From assembly GCF_963457605.1 (NCBI RefSeq), contig NZ_OY735139.1:2510001-2574000 (forward strand): a stretch of 64,000 nucleotides of DNA, given 5' to 3'. Made by a program: the position numbers and the translations under genes. Below, piece after piece: positions 8,760-17,983 of the stretch. The notes under the pieces were generated by a model. The model saw only the letters and a list, made by a program, of their open reading frames with translations. It made no database searches and was not told where the DNA came from. The stretch comes from an uncultured Gellertiella sp. (GTDB taxonomy: Bacteria; Pseudomonadota; Alphaproteobacteria; Rhizobiales; Rhizobiaceae). Within the stretch, counting starts at the first letter, position 1; the number at the start of each line of letters is the position of its first letter.

Positions 8760-9011
8760 ATGAACGACCGGATTCGAGACCTTCTGACCAAACTCGGGAA
8801 CCTGCCGGTTCCGGTAGCTGAGCTTGCCGATGAGGCGGATCTCTATACGGCAGGTTTGTCTTCCTTCGCCTCGGTGCAACTGATGCTGGGGATCGAGGAT
8901 GCGTTTGACATCGAGTTTCCCGACAATCTGCTCAACCGAAAGTCGTTTGCCAGTATTGCGGCGATCCGCAGCACGGTCGAGCAGATTCTCGCCCGGAAAG
9001 AGGCGGTCTGA
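8760..9011 (+). CDS. Stand-alone carrier protein (acyl/aminoacyl carrier)
   Basis: An 83-aa protein with a four-helix carrier-protein pattern. The phosphopantetheine site reads AGLSSFASVQ, with Ser35 replacing the usual DS(L/I) serine context (GLSS instead of GxDS). The ATG at 8760 follows a GGGGA and is preferred over upstream in-frame starts, which add a non-homologous 44-residue extension. Its stop overlaps the next ATG (TGATG). In Agrobacterium and Bradyrhizobium, similar carriers are aminoacylated by a seryl-tRNA-synthetase-like ligase encoded next to them, and such a gene is two positions downstream. Holo-form conversion needs a phosphopantetheinyl transferase from elsewhere. Confidence 0.85.
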   Translation: MNDRIRDLLTKLGNLPVPVAELADEADLYTAGLSSFASVQLMLGIEDAFDIEFPDNLLNRKSFASIAAIRSTVEQILARKEAV

Positions 9012-10192
9012 TGAACATGGTCGCGCAGGGGCAGCGTGAAAGCCTGACGGCGAGGGCATCGCGGGTTGCCGCCATCGCCGGGAAATCTGCCGGAGACGTG
9101 GATGCCGAAGGCCGGTTTCCGCGCGAGGCGGTCGATGCCATGATTGCCGAGCGGTTGCTCGGCATCCAGGTGCCGGCAAGCCATGGCGGTGAAGGGGCAA
9201 CCTTTACCGGGATCGCCGAGCTTTGCTCCATCCTCTCGCAGGCCTGTGCCTCGAGCGCGATGATCTTCGCGATGCACCACATCAAGCTGTCGAGCCTGGT
9301 CGAGCACGGGCTGGAAAGTGCCTGGCACACGGAATTCATGGCACGGGTTGCCCGCGAACAGCTGCTTCTCGGCTCCGCCACTACGGAAGGCGGCATTGGC
9401 GGAAACCTGCGCAATTCGATCTGCGCCATCGAGATCGAGGGTGGCACCTGCCGCCTGACCAAGGATGCCACCGTGATTTCCTATGGCGCCCATGCGGATG
9501 CGATCCTGATCACGTCAAGGGCGCACAAGGATGCGGCCGCTTCCGACCAGGTGATGACCGTCTTCACCCGCGATCAGTACACGCTCGAGCGCACCCATGT
9601 CTGGGATACGCTCGGCATGCGCGGCACCTGTTCCGACGGGTTCCTGTTCCAGGGGGAAGCGCCGGCCGAACAGGTCTTCCCGAAACCCTTCGCCGAAATT
9701 GCGGCGCAATCGATGCTCGCCGCTTCGCATCTGCTGTGGAGTGGCGTGTGGTACGGCATTGCTGCCGATGCGGTTGCGCGGTCGCAGGCTTTCGTGCGGG
9801 CTGCCGCCCGCAAGTCGCCCGGCCAGACGCCGCCCGGCGCGCTGCGGCTTGCCGAGGTCTCCAGCCAGCTGCAGATGGTGCGGTCCAACGTTGTTGCCGG
9901 TCTCAAGGCCTATGAGGAGGCCAAGCATGACGAAGACCGCCTGTCCTCGATGGGCTTTGCCGTGGCGATGAACAATGTGAAGATCTGTTCTTCCGAAATG
10001 ATCCTGCCGATCATCAACCATGCGCTGCTGATCTGCGGCATCATGGGTTACAAGAACGGCACGCCCTACAGCCTCGGCCGTCACCTGCGCGATGCGCATT
10101 CGGCCCAGCTGATGATCTCGAATGACCGAATTCTCGGCAACTCGTCCTCTATGCTTCTCGTGCACAAGCTGGACACAAGTCTTCTGGGGTGA
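9011..10192 (+). CDS. Acyl-CoA dehydrogenase-like flavoprotein of the carrier-protein cluster
   Basis: A 393-aa protein with the acyl-CoA dehydrogenase fold: an N-terminal helical domain ([26 protein letters not shown]), a central beta domain and a C-terminal four-helix domain. The usual C-terminal catalytic-glutamate signature (YEGT) is not evident; the corresponding stretch reads [14 protein letters not shown]. It overlaps the carrier gene by one base and the ligase gene at its 3' end. Flavoenzymes of this superfamily can oxidise aminoacyl groups held on carrier proteins, as in prolyl-carrier oxidation for pyrroles. That role here is inference; the substrate is unknown. Confidence 0.8.
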   Translation: MNMVAQGQRESLTARASRVAAIAGKSAGDVDAEGRFPREAVDAMIAERLLGIQVPASHGGEGATFTGIAELCSILSQACASSAMIFAMHHIKLSSLVEHGLESAWHTEFMARVAREQLLLGSATTEGGIGGNLRNSICAIEIEGGTCRLTKDATVISYGAHADAILITSRAHKDAAASDQVMTVFTRDQYTLERTHVWDTLGMRGTCSDGFLFQGEAPAEQVFPKPFAEIAAQSMLAASHLLWSGVWYGIAADAVARSQAFVRAAARKSPGQTPPGALRLAEVSSQLQMVRSNVVAGLKAYEEAKHDEDRLSSMGFAVAMNNVKICSSEMILPIINHALLICGIMGYKNGTPYSLGRHLRDAHSAQLMISNDRILGNSSSMLLVHKLDTSLLG

Positions 10193-10194
10193 CC

Positions 10195-11103
10195 ATGGAT
10201 ATGCAGGTTTCTTTTCTCGACCGTCTGTTTGAGGCGGGTCTTCTGATCGACATGGGCGTCGATGGGCTCTACGGCCGCTCCGGCCCGTTCGAGGAGGTCA
10301 TTGCCGCCTTCGAACGGCTGATCGACCGCATCGGCGGCCCTGACGGTGCCGAGGCAATCCGGTTTCCGCCCGGCATGAACCGGGTCAATTTCGAAACCAG
10401 CGGCTACATGAAGAGCTTTCCGCAACTCGCCGGAACGATCCACTCGTTCTGCGGCTGCGAACTCGATCATGTCAGCCTGCTGAAATGCATGGAAGAGGGG
10501 TCGGACTGGACAAAGGGCCAGGAAGCGACGGACATCGTGCTGACGCCTGCTGCCTGCTATCCGCTCTATCCCGTCGTCGCGCGGCGCGGTGCGGTTGCCG
10601 ACAGCGGCCAGCTTTATGATCTCCAGTCCTATTGCTTCCGCCATGAGCCCTCGAAGGACCCGGCCCGCCAGCAACTGTTCCGCATGCGCGAATACGTATT
10701 CATGGGGCCGGAAGACAAGGTAATGGCCTTCCGCCAGCGCTGGATGGACCGCGGCACCGCGATGATGCAATCGGTTGGCCTGCCTGTCGAAATCGACGTG
10801 GCCAATGACCCGTTCTTCGGTCGCGCCGGTCGCCTGCTGGTCAACAACCAGCGCGACCAGAACCTGAAATTCGAGCTCTTGATCCCGATCACCTCGGTGG
10901 AAAAGCCGACCGCCTGCATGAGCTTCAACTACCATCAGGACCAGTTCGGCCTGAAATGGGGACTGAAATTCGGGGATGGCCAGCCCGCCCACACCGCCTG
11001 TGTCGGTTTCGGCCTCGAACGCATCGCGCTGGCGCTGTTCCATACCCATGGTCTCGACGTCAAGGCATGGCCCGACAGCGTTCGCGCCACGCTCTGGGGC
11101 TGA
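10195..11103 (+). CDS. Amino acid:[carrier protein] ligase (seryl-tRNA synthetase-like)
   Basis: A 302-aa protein matching the catalytic core of atypical class II seryl-tRNA synthetase with no tRNA-binding domain. The three zinc ligands known for this family are present with correct spacing: Cys121, Glu166 and Cys269 (contexts [34 protein letters not shown]). Class II motif 2 and motif 3 arginines are visible ([15 protein letters not shown]). Characterised homologues from Agrobacterium and Bradyrhizobium load small amino acids such as glycine or alanine onto a carrier protein, not tRNA. ATG 10195 has GGGG five bases upstream; a GTG at 10189 overlapping the previous stop is an alternative. Confidence 0.92.
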   Translation: MDMQVSFLDRLFEAGLLIDMGVDGLYGRSGPFEEVIAAFERLIDRIGGPDGAEAIRFPPGMNRVNFETSGYMKSFPQLAGTIHSFCGCELDHVSLLKCMEEGSDWTKGQEATDIVLTPAACYPLYPVVARRGAVADSGQLYDLQSYCFRHEPSKDPARQQLFRMREYVFMGPEDKVMAFRQRWMDRGTAMMQSVGLPVEIDVANDPFFGRAGRLLVNNQRDQNLKFELLIPITSVEKPTACMSFNYHQDQFGLKWGLKFGDGQPAHTACVGFGLERIALALFHTHGLDVKAWPDSVRATLWG

Positions 11104-11109
11104 TCGCCG

Positions 11110-12081
11110 ATGTCCGCAGTCTTTGCCGGTCTCGATCCGGCCACCCATGTCCCGCATGCGCTCCATCACAGCGAGCGCATGTGGCCGGAAACCAATTGCT
11201 ATGCCGATCTGTGGATCGAGGTCCTGCATGCACTCGCCCTGCCACCCGAGGCGATGCTCGGCTTTACCCTGACACAGGATTTCGAGGGCGACCAGTTCAC
11301 CTTTTTCAAGGTGCCGCTGGAAGATCTCGAAGCGCTCTATGGCATCCGCTGCACGGAACTGGCGATTTTCGACCAGGTAGAGCTGCATGTCGCCGAACAG
11401 ATCCGCCGCGGGCGGCTCTGTCTGGTCGAAATGGACAGCTATTTCATGCCCGATACCCATGCGACCGGCTATCGCAAGGAGCACGGCAAGACGACGGTCG
11501 GGATCAACCGGCTGGACAGGGATGCCCGGGTGATGGACTATTTCCACAATGGCGGCTTTTTCCGGCTGGAGGGTGAGGATTTCGAGGGCGTGTTCCAGAC
11601 CCATCTCGGCGAGGAGGACGTGCCATTCCTGCCCTATACGGAATTTGCCAAACTTCCGGACGGGAAGCCTGAGCTTGCCGCAATCCGGACGAAGGCGCGG
11701 CAATTGCTGACCTTCCACTTTGGCCGCCGCCCGGCGGAAAATCCGCTGCGCGCCTTCGCTGCGGTGTTTCGCCAGCAGGTGGAGGCGGTGGCCGAGCGCC
11801 CCTTCGGCTTCTTCCACACATATGCCTTCAATACGCTGCGCCAGTTCGGCGCGAATTTCGAGCTGGCGGGGAGCCATCTCGACTGGATCGGCGAAGGCGG
11901 CGAATTCGACGAGGCGGCGCGCGCGGCAGGCCGGCTTTCGGAAGTGGCAAAAACCGTGCAGTTCCAGCTTGCTCGCGCCGTTACCCGCAAGAAGTTCGAT
12001 CCGCTCGCCACGGCCCTCGATCCGGCCATTGACGCCTGGGACCAGATGATGGGATCTCTGGACATGCGCCTTGGCCGCTGA
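11110..12081 (+). CDS. DUF1839 protein, possible cysteine acyltransferase acting on the carrier protein
   Basis: A 323-aa protein of the DUF1839 family, which co-occurs with amino acid:carrier-protein ligases. A conserved-looking triad can be proposed: Cys30 in PETNCYADLW, His125 in YRKEHGKTTVGI and Asp143 in RVMDYFHNGGFF. The layout (N-terminal Cys, then a VEMDSYFMP strand, then His and Asp) resembles the papain-like fold of BtrH-type acyltransferases, which move an aminoacyl group from a carrier protein to an acceptor. That functional parallel is inference. It starts six bases after the ligase stop, and its 3' end lies just before the GH2-like gene. Confidence 0.8.
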   Translation: MSAVFAGLDPATHVPHALHHSERMWPETNCYADLWIEVLHALALPPEAMLGFTLTQDFEGDQFTFFKVPLEDLEALYGIRCTELAIFDQVELHVAEQIRRGRLCLVEMDSYFMPDTHATGYRKEHGKTTVGINRLDRDARVMDYFHNGGFFRLEGEDFEGVFQTHLGEEDVPFLPYTEFAKLPDGKPELAAIRTKARQLLTFHFGRRPAENPLRAFAAVFRQQVEAVAERPFGFFHTYAFNTLRQFGANFELAGSHLDWIGEGGEFDEAARAAGRLSEVAKTVQFQLARAVTRKKFDPLATALDPAIDAWDQMMGSLDMRLGR

Positions 12082-12118
12082 AGCGGCGGACGGCCAGCCA
12101 GCAGCAGAAAGAGGATGC

Positions 12119-14584
12119 ATGCGCCGCCTTTCAACCGCCGGAGCCCGGGTCACCGCCTTGAGCGACGGCTGGACCCTGGTGACATCAGCCGCGGGCCTTT
12201 ACGAAGACCCCGCAGTCGCCTTGCGGGCCGGTCAGGCTGTGGCTGCCCCCGTGCCCGGAACCGTGGCCGGGGCCTTGCGCAACGCAGGGGCCTTTGATCC
12301 GCAACATCCGGTGGCGCTGAACGAACTGGACGCCTGGTATTTTTGCGATCTCTCTGCCGAAGCGCCGGGGCCTGCCATCCTGCGTTTCGAGGGGCTGGCG
12401 ACATGCGCCGGGATCTATCTGAATGACGAACTCCTCCTTTCCACCGAAAGCATGTTCGAGACCTATGATGTCGAGGTCGAGCTGACCGGTCGCGACCGGC
12501 TGGCAATTGCCTTTCGGGCGCTGCGCCCGCATCTCGACCGGGCAGGCCCGCGCGCCCGCTGGCGCCCCCGGATGTTCGACCATCAGGGCTACCGGCTGAT
12601 CCGCACCTCGCTGCTCGGTGCCATGCCGGGCTGGTGCCCGTCGATCCATCCCGTCGGCCCCTTCCGGCCGGTTTCGATCCTGCGACCGGGCGCGGTGCGG
12701 ATCCGGGATCTTGCGCTCCACGCTTCGCTGGAGGGCCGCAATAGGGGCAGGCTCGTGCTCCGCCTTCGCGCCGAAACGGACAGCCCGCCGGTGCTGGCCT
12801 GCAACGGGCAGACAAGCCAGTCCGTTGATATCGGCGAAGGGGAGTGGCAGGCGGAGCTTGTCCTTCACGACATCCGCCCCTGGTGGCCGCATAGCCATGG
12901 CGAGCCCGTTCTTTATCCGGTGTCGATGAGGCTGGGTGGGGAGACCATCGATCTTGGCCACACCGGTTTCCGCTCGGTTGAGGTTGATCGGGGCGCGGAT
13001 GGCAAGGGGTTCGGCCTGACAATCAATGGCGAACCCGTCTTTTGCCGGGGCGCTGTGTGGACCACTGCCGACATCGTCACGCTTGGCGGCACCGGGGCGG
13101 ATTATCTGCCGGTCCTCGAGCGTGCGGTCGAGGCCGGGATGAACATGATCCGCATCGGCGGCACCATGGCCTATGAAAGCCCGGCCTTCTTTGCCTGCTG
13201 CGACCGTCTCGGCCTGATGGTCTGGCAGGATTTCATGTTTGCCAATTTCGACTATCCGGTGAAGGACGAGGGCTTTGTCGCCCATGTCAGGCAGGAGGCA
13301 GGAGACCTCCTCGGCCCTATCAGTGCTGCCCCTTCGCTGGTGGTGCTGTGTGGCGGCAGCGAGATCTACCAGCAGGCGGCGATGCTCGGCCTCGGCAAGA
13401 CCTTCTGGGCGGGGCCGCTGACCGAGACGCTGCTCGCCGAATGCGCCGCCCTCCTGCGGCCCGATGTTGCCTATGTCCCGAATTCGCCCTTTGGTGGCAG
13501 CATGCCCTTTGCGCCGAACGAGGGCGTCACCCACTATTACGGTGTCGGGGCCTATGAACGACCGCTCGAGGATGCCCGCCGGGCGAATGTCCGGTTCTCT
13601 GCGGAATCGCTGGCCTTTGCGCAGGTGCCGCAACAGCGCACGCTCGACGCCCATCTCGCCGTCGCGCCGGTCCATGATCCGCGCTGGAAGGAGCGGGTGC
13701 CCAGAGACCGCGATGCCTCCTGGGATTTCGAGGATACCCGCGACCACTATCTCGAGCGTCTTTACGGGGTGGATCCGGCGCGGCTGCGGCGGGAAGATCC
13801 GGCCCGCTATCTCGACTTTTCGCGCGCGGTAACCGGCGAAGTCTCGGAAAGTGTCTTTGCCGAATGGCGTCGTCCGGGATCGAACTGCCGGGGCGGGCTG
13901 GTCTGGACACTCAGGGATCTCTTGCCCGGCCCGGGCTGGGGCGTCATCGATTCCACCGGCGAGCCGAAGCCGGTGCTCTATGCGCTGAAACGCGCCTTCC
14001 GCCCGGTCCAGCTGTTGCTGGTCGACGAGGGCACCAACGGTCTCGATATCCATGTGCTGAACGAGAAGGCCGACCCGTTGCGCGCCGTGCTGGAGATCCG
14101 TTGCCTGCGCGATGGCCAGCAGCCTGTCGTCACCGGCAGGCGTGAACTCACCCTTGATCCGCGCGGTGCCGTCAGCCTCGCGGCAACCGATCTGTTCGGT
14201 GCCTTCTTCGATACGACCTATGCCTTCCGCTTCGGCCCGCCCGCCCATGACGTGACGGTGGCGATCCTCTCGACGCCAGAGGGCGATCTGCTGGCAGAGG
14301 CCTTCCACTTCCCGCAAGGCCGCGCGAAGGCGATGCATCCTGCCCGCCTCGAGGCGAGCCTCGTGCGCGATGCGGCCCAGTGGTCGCTGCTGGTCGAGGC
14401 CGACCGGTTCGCCCCGTCCGTGTCGGTTGTCTCGCCCACCCACAGGGCAGGCGACGACTGGTTTCACCTGGCACCGGGCGGACGAAAAAGGGTACCGCTG
14501 ATCCCGCGTCCGGGCACCGATCCCGATGCCCTGCCGTCGGGCACGCTGCAGCATCTCGGCTCGCGCCAGATTTTTCCGTTCTGA
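12119..14584 (+). CDS. Glycoside hydrolase family 2, beta-mannosidase-like
   Basis: An 821-aa protein with an N-terminal sugar-binding domain, an immunoglobulin-like domain and a TIM barrel. The barrel carries VWQDFMFANFDYP, typical of beta-mannosidases. The acid/base glutamate is kept in LCGGSEIYQQ (about residue 414) and a nucleophile candidate in RFSAESLAF (about residue 496), though the surrounding residues differ from canonical NE and SEFG motifs. No signal peptide is evident, so it is probably cytoplasmic. ATG 12119 with AAAGAGG upstream is preferred to a TTG at 12071 inside the previous gene. Its place at the end of the carrier operon suggests a mannoside acceptor or product. Confidence 0.8.
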   Translation: MRRLSTAGARVTALSDGWTLVTSAAGLYEDPAVALRAGQAVAAPVPGTVAGALRNAGAFDPQHPVALNELDAWYFCDLSAEAPGPAILRFEGLATCAGIYLNDELLLSTESMFETYDVEVELTGRDRLAIAFRALRPHLDRAGPRARWRPRMFDHQGYRLIRTSLLGAMPGWCPSIHPVGPFRPVSILRPGAVRIRDLALHASLEGRNRGRLVLRLRAETDSPPVLACNGQTSQSVDIGEGEWQAELVLHDIRPWWPHSHGEPVLYPVSMRLGGETIDLGHTGFRSVEVDRGADGKGFGLTINGEPVFCRGAVWTTADIVTLGGTGADYLPVLERAVEAGMNMIRIGGTMAYESPAFFACCDRLGLMVWQDFMFANFDYPVKDEGFVAHVRQEAGDLLGPISAAPSLVVLCGGSEIYQQAAMLGLGKTFWAGPLTETLLAECAALLRPDVAYVPNSPFGGSMPFAPNEGVTHYYGVGAYERPLEDARRANVRFSAESLAFAQVPQQRTLDAHLAVAPVHDPRWKERVPRDRDASWDFEDTRDHYLERLYGVDPARLRREDPARYLDFSRAVTGEVSESVFAEWRRPGSNCRGGLVWTLRDLLPGPGWGVIDSTGEPKPVLYALKRAFRPVQLLLVDEGTNGLDIHVLNEKADPLRAVLEIRCLRDGQQPVVTGRRELTLDPRGAVSLAATDLFGAFFDTTYAFRFGPPAHDVTVAILSTPEGDLLAEAFHFPQGRAKAMHPARLEASLVRDAAQWSLLVEADRFAPSVSVVSPTHRAGDDWFHLAPGGRKRVPLIPRPGTDPDALPSGTLQHLGSRQIFPF

Positions 14585-14593
14585 TTTCCCGTC

Positions 14594-16384
14594 TCACCCG
14601 GCGGGCGGAAAACGCCTTGCCATGGCGAGCACCCCGGCGATGAAGATCTCGCGGGCCTCAGGGGTCGAAAGATTGTGGTCGGTATCGGCGATGAAGCCGA
14701 GCGACACATTGGCAAAGCGGGCGATCTTTTGCCCGCGCTCACCGAAATGGTGGACGAGATTGGCCAGGCCCGGATCGCCCTCGGCATAAAGCAGGCTGAG
14801 GGCTGCCCGGCGTTCCTGCAATTGCGTGAAGGCCTGCTGAACTTCCCGGTAATCCGGCGACAGGAAGGGCAGCGCCTGCAGCACGGTCTCCGACATATGC
14901 AGCAGGCGCTTGGCGACCGCACCGGAGATATTGACCAGCGCGTGTTTCACGGCAATCTCACCCTTGAGGATGCGCAGCCAGGTCGATGCCTGAAACAGCT
15001 TCGTGCCGTAATTGCCGAGCGATTGCGGCACGAAGCGCAGCAGGTCCTCGATATTCTTCCGGCCGTCCCAGAAGAAGAAATAGGGATTGGCCGAGACCGC
15101 GCCCTTCAGCCTGAGATCGCCAAGCAGGCTGCGGAATGCCAGATAGCCGCCGCTGCACCGCCCCGCGACGATGGCAGGCAGCAGGCCCCGGCTCTCGACA
15201 AGATCGAGAGCCGCTGCAACATCCAGCAACTGGGCGTCCGAATAAAGAATCTGTTCCGGCGCGCCTGACAGCGGCGGGCTGTCGCCGGCATTGGCCGCGT
15301 CAAAGCGCAGCGAGGCGACGCCGTCGCGTGCCAGCCGCCGTGCCGCGTCGGCTCCGATCCGGCCCCATCCGGCGCTTGGATGATAGGCGGTTGACAGCAG
15401 GACGACGGTTGCTCCGGTGCGTGGCCCCCCAGGCGGTTCGCACAGGGTTCCAAGCAGGCGACCCCCATCGCCGAAGCGGACCGGCGTTTCGACAAAGCCA
15501 TTGCCTTCAAGCCGCAGCGGCACTTCGGGCAAGGCGGGTGGATCGAGGCGATCGGGCACCAGACCTGCAGACCAGGCGACCAGATCATGGATCAGCGCCT
15601 GCGGTTGTTCGGAAAAATTCAGGTTGCCGACCAGCCGGTCATGGCCATCATGGGAAACCGCCTTCACCCGCAGCCCCTTCGCCTGCACGGCCTCGCCGAA
15701 AAGCTGCTCCTGCGGGCGATCCGGGCGGGCAGCCACCAGCAGGTCCGGGCAGGGTGGCGGGGGCATTGCGCCGATGTCGAAGGCGCGGATACCGGCATGA
15801 ATGCCGTCGGGCAGGCGGAATCCCGAAATCCGGAATCCCCGACCTTCCTTCAGTTCCTTTTCCGGATCCGGCTGGCCATCGGTGATCCGGGCCCAGACGG
15901 CAAGTTCGCGCAGATAGAGACGACCGGAGAGGACGGGGGCAATGAGCGCCACGCCGGACAGGCTGCCCAGGCGATGCCAGACGGTGGCGGCAAGTGCTGC
16001 CCCGAGGCCCTGCGCCACGATCAGGATGCGGCTTGCGCCGGACAGTGCCCGCAGCCGTTCCGCCGCTGTGACGATGGCCTCCTGCCAGTCGCGAAGCGTG
16101 GCGTCGCCCGCACCATCAAGGGCGTTGGCGGTGCCGGGAAGATCGAAGCGCAGGCTGGCAAGGCCGCTCTGGCTGAAATGTTCCGCCGTTACCCGCCAGA
16201 ATTTCCGGGTGGTCATCTCCTCGAAACCCCAGGGGCTGACGAACAGCACGGCCTGATCGCGGGCTTCACCCCCGGCAGGCACGAAGAGGCCGGGGCAGCT
16301 GTCGATGGCGACGGGCAGCGCCGCCAGGGCCGACGGAGGATGGCCGGCACCCGGAAGCGCCGTCTCAAGTCGTTGTTGTCTCAA
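14594..16384 (-). CDS. Double alpha/beta hydrolase (serine aminopeptidase S33-like), first domain degenerate
   Basis: A 596-aa protein with two alpha/beta hydrolase domains (about residues 45-275 and 300-596). The second keeps a nucleophile elbow, AGRCSGGYLAF, with Ser411. In the first, the elbow reads VAQGLGAALA where GHSLG-type sequence is expected, so Gly126 replaces the nucleophile. Similar hydrolases accompany exosortase and polysaccharide loci. The start is taken as TTG 16384, overlapping the flippase stop (TTGA) exactly as epmB overlaps epmA; the long upstream open frame lies inside the flippase gene. It converges on the GH2-like gene with nine bases between. A deacylase or transferase role on the exported glycan is possible. 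Confidence 0.75.
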   Translation of the reverse strand: MRQQRLETALPGAGHPPSALAALPVAIDSCPGLFVPAGGEARDQAVLFVSPWGFEEMTTRKFWRVTAEHFSQSGLASLRFDLPGTANALDGAGDATLRDWQEAIVTAAERLRALSGASRILIVAQGLGAALAATVWHRLGSLSGVALIAPVLSGRLYLRELAVWARITDGQPDPEKELKEGRGFRISGFRLPDGIHAGIRAFDIGAMPPPPCPDLLVAARPDRPQEQLFGEAVQAKGLRVKAVSHDGHDRLVGNLNFSEQPQALIHDLVAWSAGLVPDRLDPPALPEVPLRLEGNGFVETPVRFGDGGRLLGTLCEPPGGPRTGATVVLLSTAYHPSAGWGRIGADAARRLARDGVASLRFDAANAGDSPPLSGAPEQILYSDAQLLDVAAALDLVESRGLLPAIVAGRCSGGYLAFRSLLGDLRLKGAVSANPYFFFWDGRKNIEDLLRFVPQSLGNYGTKLFQASTWLRILKGEIAVKHALVNISGAVAKRLLHMSETVLQALPFLSPDYREVQQAFTQLQERRAALSLLYAEGDPGLANLVHHFGERGQKIARFANVSLGFIADTDHNLSTPEAREIFIAGVLAMARRFPPAG

Positions 16385-17910
16385 TGCAAAGGGTCCTGTT
16401 GTCGAATTCCGGCGATAAGCATTGTGAAACGCGCTGCAAGCAAGGCCCATCTTCCGGGCAGACGCTGGGCCATCGTCATCAGTCCCCCGGCGTCCTTTGG
16501 CGGCACGGCACGCAGCAGCCTGAGCAGCAGGAAATAGCTGAGCGCACCCGAAAGGATTGCCGCTGCGGTTCCCGGAACGCCTGAAATCGCTGTCGCAACC
16601 CCATGCGCGACAACGGCGCAGCCCACAGCGGCAGTGGCGATTTTCGCCAGTGAGGCATACATCGGCAGAAGCGAGCCGTCGAAATTCATCCGCAGTACCA
16701 TCAGCACGCACATCGCGGCCAGCATGACGATGCGCACGGCGGCAGCCCCTTCGCCGCCAAAGCCCGGAACGACGAAATAGCAGCCGAGCGAAATGATCAG
16801 TGCCCCGATGAAGCCGATGATCGTGCGGGGTTTTTCCTGCCCGCAGGCAAACAGGTATTTGGTGCTGATGGCGGCAAAGACCGAAAACGGCGCACTGAGG
16901 CCCAGCAGGGCGACAACCGGGCCGGCCGAGGCAAATTCCGCCCCGAAAATATCGCGCACCAGATCGGTCGCCAGCGCTGCCAGCCCGAAGGCAATCGGCA
17001 GGGTCACATAGGCAAGGATGCGAATCACGTCCTCGAACAGATGCACCGGCAACTTCCGGCCCCCATGCTGATGGGCAAGTTCGGTATAGTAGGGCACCAG
17101 CGCACCGGAAAGCTGGACCGGCAATTGCAGCGCAAGATTGGCCAGTGTCAGGCCGATGGCATAGAAGCCGACGGTGTGGATGCCCATGTAATGTTGCAGA
17201 AAGGTCAGTTCGATGCGGTTGAGGAAAATCGATTCGATGATCGTGCCGAGCGAGATGTAGAGCGAGGCTTTCGCCAGTTCCGCCACCGGGGCCCCACAGC
17301 GATCCGGTTTCACCAGCAGCAGGCGTGCGGCATAGAGGAACATCACCAGATAGCTCGCGACATAGCCGGCAAGGGCACCTGCCGCCCCATAGTGGAGCGC
17401 ACCATAAATGGTGACCGGCACCTGCAGCGCCGCCGAAATCAGCGTCAGGCGCAAGAAGATGTCTGGCCGTTGCTCGCCAACCAGCACATGCACCGTCAGC
17501 GTGCCGATGGCTTGCAACAGGAAGAGCAGGGCCGTGACGATCACCACATCGGGCGTGCCGAAACTCCAGATGGGGTGTTCCGACGTCTGGCTGAGCAGGA
17601 GGAACAGCCCGAGAATGATCAGGGTCACCAGCACCACGAACTGTGCCATGAAGGCGGCAAAGCCGAGACGCTGACGGGCGTCATAACCCTTTGCAGCCAG
17701 TTGCGGCAGCATCCGGGCAAACAGCACGTCGCAGCCAAGTCCGGCAATCAGCGTTCCCGTCGTCGTCAGCCAGAAGGCATAGGCAACAAGGCCGTTGGCC
17801 TCCGGCCCGAGCAGGCGCGCGGTGATGATCGATGAGGCAAAGCCGGTGATCAGCATGGTCATGCCGGCAGCGGCATTGAACAGCGATTTGGTGACAATGC
17901 TTCTGGCCAT
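16381..17910 (-). CDS. Wzx-like flippase (MATE/MOP polysaccharide exporter)
   Basis: A ~509-aa polytopic membrane protein with around 12-14 transmembrane segments. The N-terminus (FNAAAGMTMLITGFASSIITARLLGPEANG) has the pattern of Wzx/RfbX oligosaccharide flippases, which move lipid-linked sugar units across the inner membrane. ATG 17910 (MARSIVTKS) has GGGGAT at proper distance; ATG 17916 and a longer frame to 18024 are possible, but the latter overlaps the GT4 gene. It lies between the glycosyltransferase and the hydrolase, all leftward, forming a surface-glycan unit next to the carrier-protein operon. Confidence 0.85.
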   Translation of the reverse strand: MARSIVTKSLFNAAAGMTMLITGFASSIITARLLGPEANGLVAYAFWLTTTGTLIAGLGCDVLFARMLPQLAAKGYDARQRLGFAAFMAQFVVLVTLIILGLFLLLSQTSEHPIWSFGTPDVVIVTALLFLLQAIGTLTVHVLVGEQRPDIFLRLTLISAALQVPVTIYGALHYGAAGALAGYVASYLVMFLYAARLLLVKPDRCGAPVAELAKASLYISLGTIIESIFLNRIELTFLQHYMGIHTVGFYAIGLTLANLALQLPVQLSGALVPYYTELAHQHGGRKLPVHLFEDVIRILAYVTLPIAFGLAALATDLVRDIFGAEFASAGPVVALLGLSAPFSVFAAISTKYLFACGQEKPRTIIGFIGALIISLGCYFVVPGFGGEGAAAVRIVMLAAMCVLMVLRMNFDGSLLPMYASLAKIATAAVGCAVVAHGVATAISGVPGTAAAILSGALSYFLLLRLLRAVPPKDAGGLMTMAQRLPGRWALLAARFTMLIAGIRQQDPLH

Positions 17911-17983
17911 CAGCATCCCCGCGCCGGCGCAGCGGCCAAAGCGGGACACCCTGGCAAATGGACAGGAGCTCCGGTGGACATCT

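Noticed and set aside
10081-12153. 690-codon open frame on the minus strand
   Set aside because: It lies antisense to the ligase and DUF1839 genes, has no recognisable domain, and is explained by high G+C at codon position 3 of the real genes.
12185-14554. 789-codon open frame on the minus strand
   Set aside because: Entirely antisense to the GH2-like gene, with low-complexity composition and no motif.
16385-16711. N-terminal extension of the double hydrolase
   Set aside because: It overlaps the flippase coding region, has no hydrolase similarity, and a TTG exactly overlapping the flippase stop gives a better start.
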